DNA from: Castor canadensis
Taxonomy: Eukaryota > Chordata > Mammalia > Rodentia > Castoridae
Length of the DNA stretch: 64,000 bases
Assembly (NCBI RefSeq): GCF_047511655.1
Contig: NC_133398.1
Coordinates: forward strand, 46,505,638-46,569,637
Direction of reading: 5' to 3'
This document shows positions 24,145 through 37,579 of this stretch, one piece after another. Under the pieces are notes generated by a model. The model was not told the DNA's origin. It saw nothing but the letters and a program-made list of their open reading frames with translations, and ran no database searches. Each line of letters begins with the position of its first letter. Position 1 is the stretch's first letter. The translations under genes and the position numbers were made by a program.

Positions 24145-24420
24145 ACATTATTGGGAGTGGGAAGTCCAAGATCAAGGCATCAGAAGTTTTGATGTCTATT
24201 GAGGGCATGTTTCATTGATGATGTTTCCTTACCGAATCCTCACATACAGGAAAAGGTGAAAGGGATGAATATTATGTCTTCAAGTACCATAAGAGATGGA
24301 ACTGATAGAAGAAACAGGCAGTTTTATAATGGCTTTAATCACATTCATAAGAGCACAGCCCTTATGGCCTAGATGCTTCCTGACAGTCCTCCCTCTTTAT
24401 GCTATCACTTTGGGGTATAC
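24145..24420 (-). repeat. MaLR-type LTR fragment
   Basis: 'gggaagtccaagatcaaggc' and the later 'atggctttaatcacattcat' are complements of MST/MLT-class LTR landmarks. Confidence 0.6.
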
Positions 24421-24459
24421 ATTCTACCATGTGAATTTTGCAGAGATACATACATGCGT

Positions 24460-24620
24460 TAAACAATAGCATCTTCCTTTATTTCTCTGTAAGCTTTCTG
24501 AGGTGATAACAGATTATATTTGAAATATTATCTAGCATTTAGCACAAAAATCTGACAGAGAAGGCACTTGATATGTATTTCACAAATTAATGTTTGCAGT
24601 TTTGTTCATAGAAAAATGGA
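24460..24620 (+). repeat. L2 3' end fossil
   Basis: 'atctagcatttagcacaaaa' then 'ggcacttgatatgtatttca' follow the L2 terminal pattern (blocked list of 'agcacagtgcctggcacata' and 'gctcaataaatatttg'). Confidence 0.45.
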
Positions 24621-25194
24621 TTTTTTTAAATTCCCCATCTTATTATATAAATATGTTCAATGAGACATTATCATTGTAATGCTGGAATACAACTATTGGG
24701 GTAAACTTTACTTTTCTTTCCCTTCTTAAGGCAGCAGGAGGAACATATCAATTCTCACAAATTATGTCAACTGGCTGTCTACTTCAATATCCATGTAGAC
24801 CAACAGAGAAAGTAATCCTCATAATAAAGGAATTACTTTCAAGTGGCACAAACAGTGATAAGAAAAATAGTTCGTATAAACATTGCATGATAGAAATGGT
24901 AAGATACGCAGGGCTGGTGGAGTTAGAAGTAATTGAATTTAGTTTTCTTTGGTAAATGTTGAATACATACAATGGAAGAGTATATTCATAAAGTATGTAG
25001 CATGTAACACTCAGGGTATTATTTTAATCTCTTTTGATCAACATTTTAGATTAATTGCTTTGATCATTTTGAGACAGAACTAGTTATTTTTAAGCAATAC
25101 GATAAGCTTTATCCATTGCATCATTTAAAAATCAATTTTAATAAAAGTTATCTTAAACATTGTTGCTTTTAGCTTTAAGAATTCTTTTTCACTT

Positions 25195-25325
25195 GTGTGG
25201 AGCTTTAGATTGTCCATGCACTTTAATATATACCCATCTCATTTGATGTTTCTAAGCAATCCTGGGTTGTCATTATTATGCTATAAGTAAGACATTAAGT
25301 CCAATCGATTTTTCTGACTCCAGGT
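25195..25325 (+). repeat. MIR-like fossil fragment
   Basis: 'acccatctcatttgatgttt' and 'gtcattattatgctataagt' follow the MIR core order. Very diverged. Confidence 0.35.
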
Positions 25326-25404
25326 AAAAAAGAGGAAATCCTAAGAGAATGCCCTAAGAATATATTCTTCGCTACTGGTGCAAATATAGCTTCACCTCAT
25401 CCTT

Positions 25405-25640
25405 CACTTTTTTTTTTTTGGTTTCTACTTCATTTTTTATCATATTATTATTGTACCGGGGGTACATTGTGAAGTTACAAAAGTTCTTACAATGTATCAT
25501 AGCTGAATTCATCCCCTCCATCTTTCTCCTTTTCCCCTCCTCTGTCCATTTCTGGAATTGTTTAAACAGATCCCTTTTCCATTTTTCTACATGAGCACAT
25601 AATATTTTCACTGCATTCACCTTCTAACACCATTTCCTTA
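25405..25640 (-). repeat. 5'-truncated L1 3' end
   Basis: T-run, then 'gtaccgggggtacattgtga' and a pyrimidine-rich 3' UTR. Same type of terminus as at 8.65 kb. Confidence 0.75.
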
Positions 25641-25644
25641 TATA

Positions 25645-26920
25645 TCCTTTGCCTTTATTAGAACATTTGATCAGCATCTTGCAGACATTGACATAGTTTA
25701 CCATCTCTGTGTAAAGGACCCAAGAGCTCTTCTCATCATTGTGAAATAGTTACATTCGGCCTGATATGAAAAGAGAAGAAATTGTTTTTCTGATATTTTC
25801 TTTTGGTATCTCATATCTCTATATTCAGTGCTAATCCTGGTTTGCAAAGTTTCTATTTTGTTCCTCTATTTGACCTTACACATGCACCACCATAAGCCCC
25901 AAATTTTGAAACTCTCAACTATGCACCTGTATCATCATATTAAATCTACCTATTCTGGAAGAACCAATTCAATATTTTTAGTAAGTAGAAAGAAGCCATC
26001 AGAACTGACATCAAGAAAGTACTTAGTGAAATCTGTCATTAAAAATAAAGATCTCTTTTGTGCAACTTTAGGTTTTCTTTTAAGATGATCACTTGCATGA
26101 TTTTTCTCCTCATGTCCCCTATGATTTCCACTCACTGTATTATGTTTCTTCATGGCCAAATTCATCTGGGATGTCAAGATCACTCAGCCATCTTTTTATT
26201 TATACATCAAGTGACTACATTTTAAACCACTTTCATCAAGTTTGGAACTTTTCTTACTTTTAGAACAACAAATCAACTACCTTAATCCAATATATGATTA
26301 TTCTGCTTTATTGAGAGTATATGTACTCAATGTATCTATTTTCAACCTAGATTTTTCTTTCATATCATCACCTGCTCCTTTTTCTCTGTTTCTAAAGAAT
26401 GTAATTTTTTCAACTTCCGTTTCAAGACTGTTCAAATTATCTGTTCTTCCATTTGCCTGTTGATTCTCACTTTCCATTAGACTTTTTTCATCTCCCTAAA
26501 CATGGACAGATATTTATAGAGAAAATGGAAATCCAATAGAAATAATACTTTCAGCAAAATTTCCAACTGTCTTATTGTTGTAAAGTGATAGGTATTTTAA
26601 AATACTCACCCAATTCCTGGTAGTGTCTTAATAATTTATAATAATTTAACAGCTTGCCTCATAACATCACTTCATTATACCTGTTCCTGCCAAGACTTCT
26701 TCCTGTAGCAGTTATCTGTAACTGAATAATAACCAACCTCAAAATGCCATACTTAACCATTATTTGTTAATCATGTGATTAGCTGACTAACTGCCTGGAA
26801 CTGGCTTGCTGAGGATAGTTGGTTGACAATTGACTAGGGCAAAAGGAGTGATCAGTTTATACTTCCTTTATCTAGCATGCTAGCCACCTAAGATTGCTTA
26901 TATTATGACAGCAGGACTCC
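25645..26920. other. Unassigned non-coding DNA
   Basis: No credible gene. Part of 26.69-26.92 kb resembles an old LTR interior, but I cannot name it. Confidence 0.3.
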
Positions 26921-26924
26921 AAGA

Positions 26925-27116
26925 AAAAGCACATAGTCTCTTGGATCCTAGTTATTCAGGAGGCAGAGATCAGTAGGATCCCAGTTTGAGGCCAGCCCAG
27001 GCAAATAGTTCAGGAGACCCATTTTTGAAAAAATCCAACACATAAAAAGTGCTGGTGGAGTAACTCAAGATGTAGGCACTGAGTTTAAACCCCTGTCCAC
27101 ACACACAAAAAAAATC
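26925..27116 (+). repeat. Composite B1/ID SINE
   Basis: 'ctagttattcaggaggcaga', 'aggccagcccaggcaaatag' and 'gtgctggtggagtaactcaa' appear in order, with an A-rich tail. Confidence 0.85.
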
Positions 27117-27127
27117 TGTTATTTATT

Positions 27128-27222
27128 TGTTTGTTTTTGCAACACTAGGCCACAAAAATAACTCAGCGTCTCACGCTTGCTAGGCAAGCACTCCTACTGC
27201 TTGAGCCACTCCACCAGCCTAT
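27128..27222 (-). repeat. ID/tRNA-like SINE half
   Basis: Complement of the unit at 23.7 kb: 'cttgctaggcaagcactcct' and 'gcttgagccactccaccagc'. Abuts the plus-strand SINE. Confidence 0.8.
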
Positions 27223-27280
27223 TTCTGTTGTTTACAAATTATATATTATGTGGTATTTTATTGTAGCAGCAGAAATTGAT
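27223..27280 (+). repeat. MaLR LTR 3' end fragment
   Basis: 'atttctgttgtttacaaatt' and 'gtggtattttattgtagcag' match the 3' end of MST-class LTRs. The SINE pair just upstream probably interrupted it. Confidence 0.55.
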
Positions 27281-27284
27281 AAAA

Positions 27285-28525
27285 ACAAAAACAAATTCTT
27301 TTAAACATCCAGCATAATTTACTGTTTTTTGTTTAGCAAAATTTTCTTTTCAAATTCAGGTTTAAATTTATCTGAAGAGCAAGGAAAGAGAAGTTTACAC
27401 TGAAAGAGGTAATGTAATAGTAGTGTAGACACGTGTTATGAGGTCCTGTTTCTGGGCCTCTTTGTCTCCATTTCATTCTCTTGATCAGTATAACTACTCA
27501 CCAACTCATTTATTTTTAGAGACAATATAAAAGTGAAGATTCTGAAACTCAACTCTAAATGAAAACATTATTTTTCTCCTCTTCCAAAACTGTATTTTGA
27601 AAGGAAAGAGATGAGTTTTCCTAGAAATGAATCTAATTGTTTGGCAATAATTTCTGGTCCTTCAAAAATAGGACTAATTATCATCATGAAGTTAGGGAAG
27701 CTTAGGGAGTAATTTGTAATTTGTAGCAGCTTTTTACTTGCAGCATTTTAAAGTTGCAGCAGGAGGTAAGGTACAAAGTCATGTTTATTTGAATAGAAAT
27801 ATTTAATACTATATTATGGAATCACTGAAGTAGCTTTCAGAGGAAATGAGTGTATCTCTTCTTTGCTTATATTATTTAAATTTCCTATGTATTTTAAGTG
27901 AAATCTGTGTAATCTGGATCTCACTTCCTTTAATGTCATCTTAAATGTACTTATGTTTTAAATTGGTTTTCATTTCTAGATCCAGTCTAATACTACATTG
28001 GTAAACATGGTGACTACTAGCTAAAAGTATCTCTTGAATATTTGAAATATAGCTAGACTGAATTGGGAACTGCTATAAAGGTAAAATAGATACTGCTTTT
28101 AAAATACTCAGAAAAAAGTAAAATAACAGATTTATTGTTTTGTTGTTAATTACATGTGAAAATAACCTTTTGGATATAATGTATTAAAAATACATTAGTT
28201 GAATTAATTTTGTTTCTTTTACAATCTTAATATTTAGAATACAAGAATATTTAGAAGCATACATGCAGCTTGTCTTATATTTCTGTTGAACAGTGCAGTC
28301 TAACAAGGGCAGGATACAGTGAGATTCTTTTTTCTCTCCTTAAGGATTGTATTTTTCTCAATTAATGGATCTTCAGATTCATTGATCTTTAAACACCATA
28401 TCACAAAGCTTAGGCATATATTGAACTTCCCATCTACTAAAGCCATGAGCTGCATTTTAGGAGTGCTGTTGATATGCAGCACACCACTGTCTTGTAGTTT
28501 ATTTTATATCTTAGCAGAATCAAGA
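27285..28525. other. Unassigned AT-rich DNA
   Basis: No gene or named repeat recognised. Confidence 0.35.
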
Positions 28526-28529
28526 TAAT

Positions 28530-30345
28530 AAAAAATAGCTATACTACCAAAAGCAATCTACATGTTCAATGCAATTCCCATCAAAATCCCAATGACATTA
28601 ATCCCAGAGCTTGAAAAATCTACCCTACAATTCATTTGGAAACACAAAAGACCAAGAATAGCCAAGGCAATACTGAGCAAAAAGAGCAATGCTGGTGGTA
28701 TCACAATACTCAACTTCAAAGTATGCTACAGAGCCATAGCAATAAAAACAGCATGGTACTGGCACAAAAACAGATATGGAGACCAGTGTTACAGAATAGA
28801 GGACCCTGGTATGAATCCATGCAGCTTTGTCCACCTGATTTTTGACAACAGTGCCAAAAACATAAAATTAAGAAAAGACAGCCTTTTCAACAAATGTTGA
28901 TGAGAAAAGTGGTTATTTCCTTGCAGAAAACTGAAACTAGATCCATGTCTGTCACCCTGTACTAGGATAAACTCAAAACAGATTAAGGACCTTAATATCA
29001 GATCTGAAACCTTGAAGGTAGCACAGGAAAGAGCAGAGAGCACACTGGAAGCAGTAGGTATGAGCAAGAACTTCCTCAGTAGAAGTCAAGCAGCTCAGCA
29101 ACTAAGAGAAATTTAATTTGAAATTAAAAAGATTCTACACAACAAAAGAAATGGTCCCTAGATTTAAGAGACCACCCGTAGAATGGGAGAAAATATTTGC
29201 TGGCTATACATCAGACAAGGGACTGATAACCAGAATATACAGGGACCTCAAAAAACTAAACTCCCCCAAAATCAATGAACGAATAAAGAAGTGGGCAACT
29301 GAACTAAACAGAACCTTTCCTAAGGAAGAAATCCAAATGGCCAAAAGACTCATGAAAAAATGCTGACCATCCTTGGCCATAAAGGAAATGAAAATCAAAA
29401 CCACACTAAGATTCCACCTCACCCCTGTTAGAATAGCTATCATCAAAAACATCATCAACAAATGTTGGCTAGGATAAGGGAAAAAGTATACACTGCTGGT
29501 GGGAATGTAAGCTAGTACAACCACTACAGAAAACAATATGGAGGCTTCTTAAAAAAATTAAAAATAGACCTGCCATATCATCCAGCAATACCACTCCTAG
29601 AGATATACCTGAAAGAATGTGACTCAGGTTACTACAAAGGCACCTACACACCCATGTTTTTTGCAGCACTATTCACAATAGCTAAATAATGGAAACAGAC
29701 AAGATACTCCACTACTGAAGAGTGAAGTAAGAAAATGTGGTATTTATACACAATGGAATTTTATTCAGCCACAAAGAAGAATGAAATTTTGTCATTTGCA
29801 GGAAAATGGATGGAACTGGAGAACATCATCTTAAGCGACGTTAGTCATGCTCAGAAGGCCAAAAATCAAATGTTCTCTCTCATATGTGGATTATTGACCT
29901 AAAAAAAATGCAGTAATATTATTGGGCACAGGTTATACACCAATGGGAGACTGCGCACAGGAGGGATAGAGAAAGGGAAGGAAACCAAAAACTTGAATGT
30001 GGTTGATGTGCTCCCTGCATAGGAGTGAATATAGTAATCTGTTAGAGGCCACTTTAGGAAGAGGACTAGGAAGGAGTGAAGAGGTCTGGTAAAGATGAGC
30101 CAATTTGGGTTGTAATACACATGTGCATGAAAATAACCCAAGGAGTCTCCCGATATAGCTGTCTTCATCTCAAATTAGCAAAGAATGCTATGTTTTTCTT
30201 TTTGGCTTATGTTTTTTCTTCAACAAAATCAGAGAACACGAAGGCAGAACAGGTTCTTCCCAGAGTCGAGGGAGTGGAAGGAGGTTTCTAAAACAATGTA
30301 TACATTTACATGTAAATAAATATAAAAATGATAAAATAAAATTTT
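28530..30345 (+). mobile_element. 5'-truncated, decayed L1 (ORF2 C-terminal part and 3' UTR)
   Basis: Homologous to the last third of ORF2 in the full-length element at 37.6-44.7 kb, but on plus. It begins abruptly inside the region after the reverse transcriptase core. Readable pieces are 28562-28900 (ends where a Trp codon became TGA) and 29118-29366; the Cys-rich end (about 29460-29560) has several stops and frameshifts. The 3' UTR runs from about 29890 to an A/T-rich end near 30345. It is clearly older than the 37.6-kb element and cannot make a working protein. I could not define a target duplication. Confidence 0.93.
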
Positions 30346-30349
30346 AAAT

Positions 30350-31145
30350 GGAAGAGTACTTGTAATTTTCTCAGAAATAATTTTCAGTCATAAATGTCCA
30401 TTACTCACAAGATCTGGAATTCTTTAAGTCCATAAATAATTCTAGGTTTTACAATTCTTTTCTGAATAATATGAATTACAACTATTTGCTGGAAAAAAAT
30501 AAATTTATATATTTTATTTACTTGCAAGAAGTTTTTTCAAAGATTGCCATAAATGTAATTAAATTCAGTAGTTGAAATAAAATAAAATAGGAAAAAATAA
30601 AATAGAAGAATAGATATTATTTTGAGATAACTGTTAGTAAAATTGATTAGTCATTTAATTCAAACTTCCTTCCAGGGCGAAAAAGAAGACATATACATCA
30701 TTTCAGACTTAGGGTAGAAAAAAGCCAAAATTTGGAATCACTCATTTTTAGAAACTTTACTTTTTTAAATAAAATTACCCCTAAATCTTTATATAGAGTG
30801 AAAAGCAATGGCAGATAATTCTCTATGAGGTGATGAAAATCAGAACTCCTGAAGAATCTACTACTGCTCTATTCAATTATCTTATCCATCTGAAACAATT
30901 ATGATGTACATAGCATCAGTAAGAGCTTTCTTCACCAAATTCCATAAAGTTTTAAAAAATTCTGCGATGTGAATTTTCAATAATACTTAAGGTGATCAAA
31001 AAATTCAAAATAAGAATTGAGTTAATCAAAATCATAACTTGAGATGGATTAAAAGTTGTACAGTACAATGAAAAATAACATCAGATATTTTAAAAGAAAC
31101 CTGTGTCAATCAAAATGAGAAATAATATATTAATACATATATATG
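30350..31145. other. Unassigned AT-rich DNA
   Basis: No gene or named repeat recognised. Confidence 0.35.
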
Positions 31146-31149
31146 CATA

Positions 31150-31470
31150 TACAATGACATTAGTAAAGTCTGAAAGATAAAATTAAAGTGAGCAGTGGAA
31201 AGTAAGAAAAAAGTGTTTAGGAATGATGTACAAAAAGCAGCTGAGAGTTAGTTTTGCCTTGTAAGCACTGAAAAAGAGTTTGTATTTTACTCTATTTGTG
31301 ATGTCCAGCCATGGTTTTGAGCACTGAAATATGTTCATTTCGTATTTTGAAACATCAGTCTGAGTGCTTTGGGGTAAATATACAGTAAGGAACTAAAATC
31401 AAAGTGATATCTTTTAGGTATATGCATGGAAATGTGGCATAAATGCTTTTGAATATGGGAGTATAAAGCT
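31150..31470 (+). repeat. Ancient mammalian interspersed repeat, left part
   Basis: 'agtgctttggggtaaatata' and 'cactgaaatatgttcatttc' sit in the order of the family also seen at 4.3-5.0 kb. Appears interrupted by an LTR at about 31.5-31.9 kb. Confidence 0.35.
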
Positions 31471-31499
31471 CAGTGAACATATTAGAACTAGATGTATGT

Positions 31500-31915
31500 G
31501 TTAGGCACTGTTCATTGCTATAAAAATACTTAAGAAAACAATTTAAGGGAGAAAAATTTATTTGGGTACATGTCAGAGGTTTTAGCCCATGGTTTCTTGG
31601 CTCTCTTGCTTCTGAACTCTGTGTTTGTTGAGGGGAATCACTATTGTCCAGAGCATGTAGGAACAGTGTTTCACCTCAAGTCGACAAGAATCAGAGACAG
31701 TACCAAGATTCTTCCTTCTTTCACTTTTTCTTCATCTGGTTGCTTAGACTATTGGATGGTACTGCCCACATTCAGGGTGGTTCTACTTTGTCAGCTCTGT
31801 TGTTGATGTATATGCCAATCATCCCTAGAAATGCTTTCACAAAATTACTCAAAAGCATGCTTTACTAATCTGCTAGGCACCTTTGAATCCAATTAAATCT
31901 ACAGTCAAGATTAAC
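31500..31915 (-). repeat. MaLR-type LTR fragment
   Basis: Begins 'gttcattgctataaaaatac' then 'gagaaaaatttatttgggta', the complement of an MST/MLT-class LTR end. The small open frames inside have no meaning. Confidence 0.55.
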
Positions 31916-31919
31916 CATA

Positions 31920-32760
31920 ACATGTGCAAATTTGTACACAAGTATGTAGAGGGTGGAAGAGATCTTCTGGTGAATAAATATAGATGAAAAGGAAAAGGGA
32001 TCCTAAACTTAAATATTTGAATTGCTATTAGAGATGCTGAGGCCAGAAAAGAGCACTTAGAAGGGGCAACTTACAAGATAGAACAAAAGCCAGGAGCATG
32101 CTACTTCATGCTTGTCAAGAGCCTATAACAGGAATGAAGGATTGTCATGTGTACCAAATACTGTGAGGGGCCTGAGGCAGAAAAGAATATAGAAGTGACC
32201 ATGAAATTGTCATCACTGAGACCACTGGTGACATTGATGGGAAGAATTTCAGTAGTTCAGATGAAAAAGATTAGGAGGTGAGAAAGTGGATCCTAGATGT
32301 TTTAATTTTGATCAACTTTTTCAAGATATTTCTGAACAAATGAGCAACATCAGCACCAAGAAGAAATAACTGTGTGGATACAGGAGCAAGAGAAACATGC
32401 TTTGTTGGGTATTTTGTTTTGTGTTTCAGTAATAGGAATGATACAATAGAGAGGGAAAGAAAGATTGATGGCTCTGGAAGAAGGGCAGAAAAATATAGGA
32501 TTAAAGTATTCCAAAAAAGAAAGAGGAAAGCAGATGGCAAGATTAGCCTTAGAAGGGAGCAGGGACACTTCATTCTAGTCATAAGAAACAGAACAAATAG
32601 TATGTGAAGAGATAAAGGTGCATTGACAGATTTATTGTGGAGACTGAAGTTTTCCTTTCTTTTTCTAATCCTCTACAAAGTATGAAGCAAAGTCATCACC
32701 TGAGATGGAAGGAAAGCATTTGTCTCATTAGAAAAAGAATACAGGAGTTGACCCTTAATA
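31920..32760 (+). repeat. Ancient mammalian interspersed repeat, right part
   Basis: Continues the old G/A-rich element after the LTR ('gaagtgaccatgaaattgtc', 'gacattgatgggaagaattt'). Family name uncertain. Confidence 0.35.
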
Positions 32761-32764
32761 GACC

Positions 32765-34460
32765 AGAGTTCTGATCATGTTTTCAAGTTGGGTACTATAT
32801 TTTCCCCCTAAGCAAACTGAAGCTGTGTACATAATTTCAAATGCGTAGAGGTTTATATATAAGCTAGAAGCTCAGAAGTTACATGTCACTTCTCACCGTG
32901 GATTTAGAGGTAGATTTTCGAGACTGAAATATATGCCCAATAGTCAACTCTTAGGTCACTTATTTTTTAAGTCATTAGTATTCATAGCAAATCTAGAGGA
33001 CAATCAAGAGATGGTCCATATGAAGGTAAGCTGAGGTTTAAAATAAAGTGATTAACATTTATGCTTCCCCGAAACAACGTTTATGCAACAATGAACAATC
33101 TATTTATTTTTGTAGACATAAAGATTGAAAAAAAAAACACGTCACAACTAAAGCAGGCTAGATTAATAGCATCTACTTTATTTTCTTGGAACTACAGAAA
33201 AGCTGATTTCAAAAGACAAACATGGACATTGGTACTTGAAATGTGATAATTATATCTCATTGCAATGTGTTTTTAAGGATTGTCCCACTATATATAATGA
33301 TTTCAGGCTGAATTATAACAAATGTACTGGAGTGGTCATTCTTTACCTGTTGGAACCTAAAGTAGTACTGGAATTTTGTCTTGAGGACAGTGATGAATCT
33401 TAAAAGATCAGTGCATATGAGAAGAATCTACAAAAGCTACTCTAAATAAGCAAAAATCTAAATTTTATTTTTTGCAATATTTTATATCATTAGTATATTG
33501 GTGAACTAATACTATGAATCTGTCCCTTATCACTAATTAATTACATACATATTTTAGATGTTCAATTTCAATGTATTTTGGAACAACTCTTTGGAACTTA
33601 CTTCTTTTTAAGTGTTGAGGGCTTTCCTAAAAGATATTTCTATTATAAATTCATAAGATGTTCACTTAGATATTTCAGCTAATCCCTGAAAACCAGTGGG
33701 GACATTTAGATGTTACATGACAAATTGTGGTCAAGGTTTTGGAAATGCTGAATTTTAATTCTGCCTTCTCAGCTTACTTGTTTTCTAACTTTACCATTCC
33801 ATAAGTATGTTAGATAGAAGTAAGAACAATGTGCATCTTTATCATAGTCTTAATTTTAAAGGTCTGTTTTTTAATAACATAAAATTCCCTAAGTTTATTT
33901 TTTTTTGTTATTGTATGTTTTGTAAAATTTTCATTATCAAGTGATATTGAGTTTTTAATTTTCTGTAAAGATTGAAATAATCATACAATATTCTCCTTTA
34001 ATTTGCCAAGAAACTGAATCACACAAGATATTATCTTTTCTATGCGATGCTGAATCTACCTTTCTGAACTGTTGTTTTATGTTTGCATCTATCTGCATGA
34101 GTGAAATTTAGATTAGTCTTCTATTAGTTAAACAAAAGTTGTCAGTATATGTTAAAATCTGTTTTTTCTTTCTCATACTCCCTTTATATCCTATTTAAGC
34201 TTTTAACCAGTTGATGCTTTCCTGCCTTTCCTTAGCTTCATCAATTTTGCAAATTAAATTGAATTTATATTCTCTTAAGGTAGTCTTTTACTGGGAATAA
34301 AGAGGAATTTACTTTCTAATGATCAGTTATCAAAGTATTTCTCTTATTATGTAGGTATAGATAACAATACCAATCTTAAGATTAATTTTAATAGACATGA
34401 TTATATCATCAGTATTTAGCCTACCTCTGCTATGAATGAAGTTTCAGATTCCCACTTCTG
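32765..34460. other. Unassigned AT-rich DNA
   Basis: No gene or named repeat recognised. Parts of 33.8-34.4 kb are T-rich on plus and might be old L1 on minus. Confidence 0.3.
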
Positions 34461-34464
34461 ATTT

Positions 34465-35060
34465 TTTAAAATGCTTTTATTAGCACATGGTAGTTATACA
34501 AGAGGTTTCATTGTGACATTTCCATATGTATATATATTGACCCTGGTTTGGTTCATTCCCTCCATTATTCTCCTTCTTCTCCCACTCCCCTTCTTAAAAT
34601 GACTCTTACATGTTTCAACGTTCCATATTCATATGAGTATAGAAAGTACATCAGTCATATTCATATTCCTTTATCCACTTCATTTACCCTCCCCCTCCCA
34701 CTGGGACCCTCCCCTTAACATGATTTGTCTTATTTTCCTGCCCTTCATTGTTTAAGGGTCAGTTCATTGTATGGTGGGGTTTTGCCTTTATAGTTTACCT
34801 ATAAATATATTGTATTTTAATCAGCATAACCCCTCTATTACTCTCCCTTACCCTTTTCCTCCTACCCTGTACTGGTCAACAATTTTCAATGCACTTCTTG
34901 TCTCATTCCTACACAGATGTGATATATTTCAATATTATTACTGTCATCCTTTGCTTTTTTTTCTCCACTTCTGTTTTTTAAGAAAGGTTTTCTGAAATAT
35001 TGTTCTATTTCCCCCCAATATTTGCTCTGTCAGGACTTTGGCGACATTTCAGTAGTATAC
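34465..35060 (-). repeat. 5'-truncated L1 3' end
   Basis: 'gcttttattagcacatggta' then 'cattgtgacatttccatatg', followed by the pyrimidine-rich 3' UTR ('cttctcccactccccttc'). Same architecture as the copy at 52.07 kb. Confidence 0.75.
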
Positions 35061-35404
35061 TTCAGCATTGATGTATACATGTTCATGTCCTTTTAGTTAT
35101 CCTTATTTGTTGTGTTTCCATGTAAAACTTTATAGTCTATACAAATAAAAATTGTTAATTGAGGACAAATTCTTCTCTTTTTTATTCTGCCAAACTCCTT
35201 CAAAAATATACATACGGTTTGTATCTGGAGTTATAAAGTATGAACTCATATAGTATGTTTATCTGATTAATTTATCTAGTATGAGAGGTAATTTTAGTAA
35301 TCAGTTAAACATCCTCATTTCAGCAAGGTGCCATTCTGTATAAGGCTCTTGGAGTGTCACTGCCAATAAATGAACCAAGCTACTATAATAGATTTGTGAC
35401 AAGT

Positions 35405-35900
35405 ATTTGTGCTAGCTTCTCATTGCTGCTGTAACAAGTGTGACAATACAATTTGTAGATACATTGTCTTTGATTACTTAATATTAGAAACATGAAATGG
35501 TTCTCTGTGGGCCACAGGTTTGAGTTGAGGTGATAGCAGGGATCTGTTTCCTTGATTTTTCCAGTGTCTAAAAGCAGCTCAATTCCTTGGATCAGGTTAC
35601 CATTCCACCTTCTAAACCAACAAAGGCCAGTGACTGGTGAAGTCTTTCTCATGTTGCAGCACTTTGACACTGACCCTCCTGCTTCTCTCTTTCACATTTA
35701 AGGACTGTTGATGTTACATTGGATCAAGATAATGTTCCTGTTTAGTGTTGAGGATAATCTCTTTATTTCAAGGTCATCTCATTAGTAGTCTTAATTCCAA
35801 GTACAACCCTAATCTCCCATGCTATGTAATGTAATGAGTTCACAGTTGTAGGAATTAGTGTGTGGACATCTTTGGGAGAGTATTATACTGACTATCACAA
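35405..35900 (-). repeat. MaLR-type LTR, near full length
   Basis: 'ctcattgctgctgtaacaag' at one end and 'atcatctcattagtagtctt'-type landmarks near the other, about 500 bases. No internal retroviral-like coding region follows. Confidence 0.65.
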
Positions 35901-35909
35901 TGCTCCTTA

Positions 35910-37120
35910 AGTGTAAGAATCATGCCAACAATGAAATCTCTAAAATATAGAAATGAAAGTTTCATCTGTAAAGTTTTTGCCTACAATATCCTTTTCATTT
36001 CTTCATTACATATGAGTGCTGCAGAACTTTGTTTGGGTTTAATCTATTCGGATAGTTATCTTTAGTTCTTTTTGCATAAGTTAAAATAACATAGATTTTG
36101 ACTACTAACCAAACATAAGAGTTCCAGTTTTAGAAATGTATTAATTTTAGAAACAAAAGTAAGAAAAACCTATGATTATTAGTTAAACCTGTTCTAAAAT
36201 AACTTGCAAGTAAACACAATTTCAGAACCCAATGATTCAGCTTCTGAGTAAGATATATTAAACATGATTGTATAGTATGACAGTACCATTTTCTTTCATT
36301 CTTTCTGATCTTATTTATTTAACTTTTCAAGGTCCAAAAATTAGGTATTTGATTTGAGTTTATGAATTTTTAACTTAAGGGTTTTTGACTCCAACTCTGT
36401 CAAGACATGACCTTATATCTTAGAGTAATTTGATTTAGTCAGCAGACACGATGATCACTGTTTCATGTATAAACAAAAGTCATTTTTTTTTTGTCTTTCA
36501 AACTAGATTTAAAAATCACTGGCATGGTAGAAATAGAATTTGGACTGAATATGGTCAAAAAATTAACATTATATTTATGTTGATATATTGCAGTATAAGT
36601 TCCCAAAATGTTTTAGAAGTCTTTTCTTGTTTATTTTCAAGATTTCTGAGTATATTTTTGCTAACTTGTTGGTTTGGAGGATGTATTTTGGGAGGCCTGA
36701 ATGCTTATAGGCCATTGAATTATGATTGATTAAGGATTATTTGTTGGACATAAGTTTGGGGCAATTGTAACCATAATAAAAGCATTTCTGTTGGTTTGCT
36801 TGCTTGCTTTCCTAAATCCTAAGAAATAAGGAAGGCTTAGAAAACCAGGAGTTTGCAATCTCCTCAAGGCAGAATTTGTTGCCATTCCTGCTCTTACTTT
36901 AGTGTCCTCATGTTTTTCAACTGCACTTTTCTTTATTGAATATATAGTGATATGCTAATTTATTTTCATAGTGTACTGCTGCTGTCACACATGGTATACT
37001 AACAAGAGTAGATTAAATTGTTTCCTCTTCATCAAATATTATTTCACAACTTTATGATAATCATTCCTTTGCTTTTCTGTATATTTTTATCACTTATAGA
37101 CAAAACACTAAGCAAAATGG
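35910..37120. other. Unassigned AT-rich DNA
   Basis: No gene or named repeat recognised. Confidence 0.35.
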
Positions 37121-37124
37121 CTAT

Positions 37125-37215
37125 TTTGTCAGTTTTTAGCATATATTAATTGTACAAAGTGAGTGGTTTCATTATGACATTTCTATACATGCTATTTCTG
37201 AATACAACACTAAAT
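37125..37215 (-). repeat. Short L1 3' end fragment
   Basis: 'gtgagtggtttcattatgac' with flanks follows the old L1 3' terminus on minus. Confidence 0.45.
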
Positions 37216-37568
37216 TGACATTTGCATTTCTCACTCCTTCCTATATTATGAGATTTTAAGATAACCTCTCTTAATTCAAATGATAGTACTAACTACAGAA
37301 TCCCAGGCATCTGTTACTACATAGATTTTGTGTACTCAATAAACATTAGTTTCCCGAGAAACAAGGTTATAGTTTTGTTTTGGAAGTGATGTATTTGGTC
37401 ATCAAATTTGACATTCCATTCTACCTGTTTAACTAACTCATACTTTGCAAAGAATTTTAAAACCTCAAGCCCTGTTTATACTGTCTATTAATTATATGAA
37501 TGAGTTTTTTTAGATTTTTAAGTCACTTACCTCCAATTTCATTTTTCTTCAAATTTGTTTTTTTAATC

Positions 37569-37579
37569 ACTAAGGTCTT
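37569..37579. repeat. Target-site duplication, left copy (full-length L1)
   Basis: ACTAAGGTCTT, identical to 44711-44721. It abuts the T-run that is the poly(A) tail of the minus-strand L1, so its right edge could extend into the T-run. Confidence 0.85.

Noticed and set aside
35383-35670. 95-residue minus-strand frame
   Set aside because: Falls inside an MST/MLT-class LTR and has no recognisable domain.
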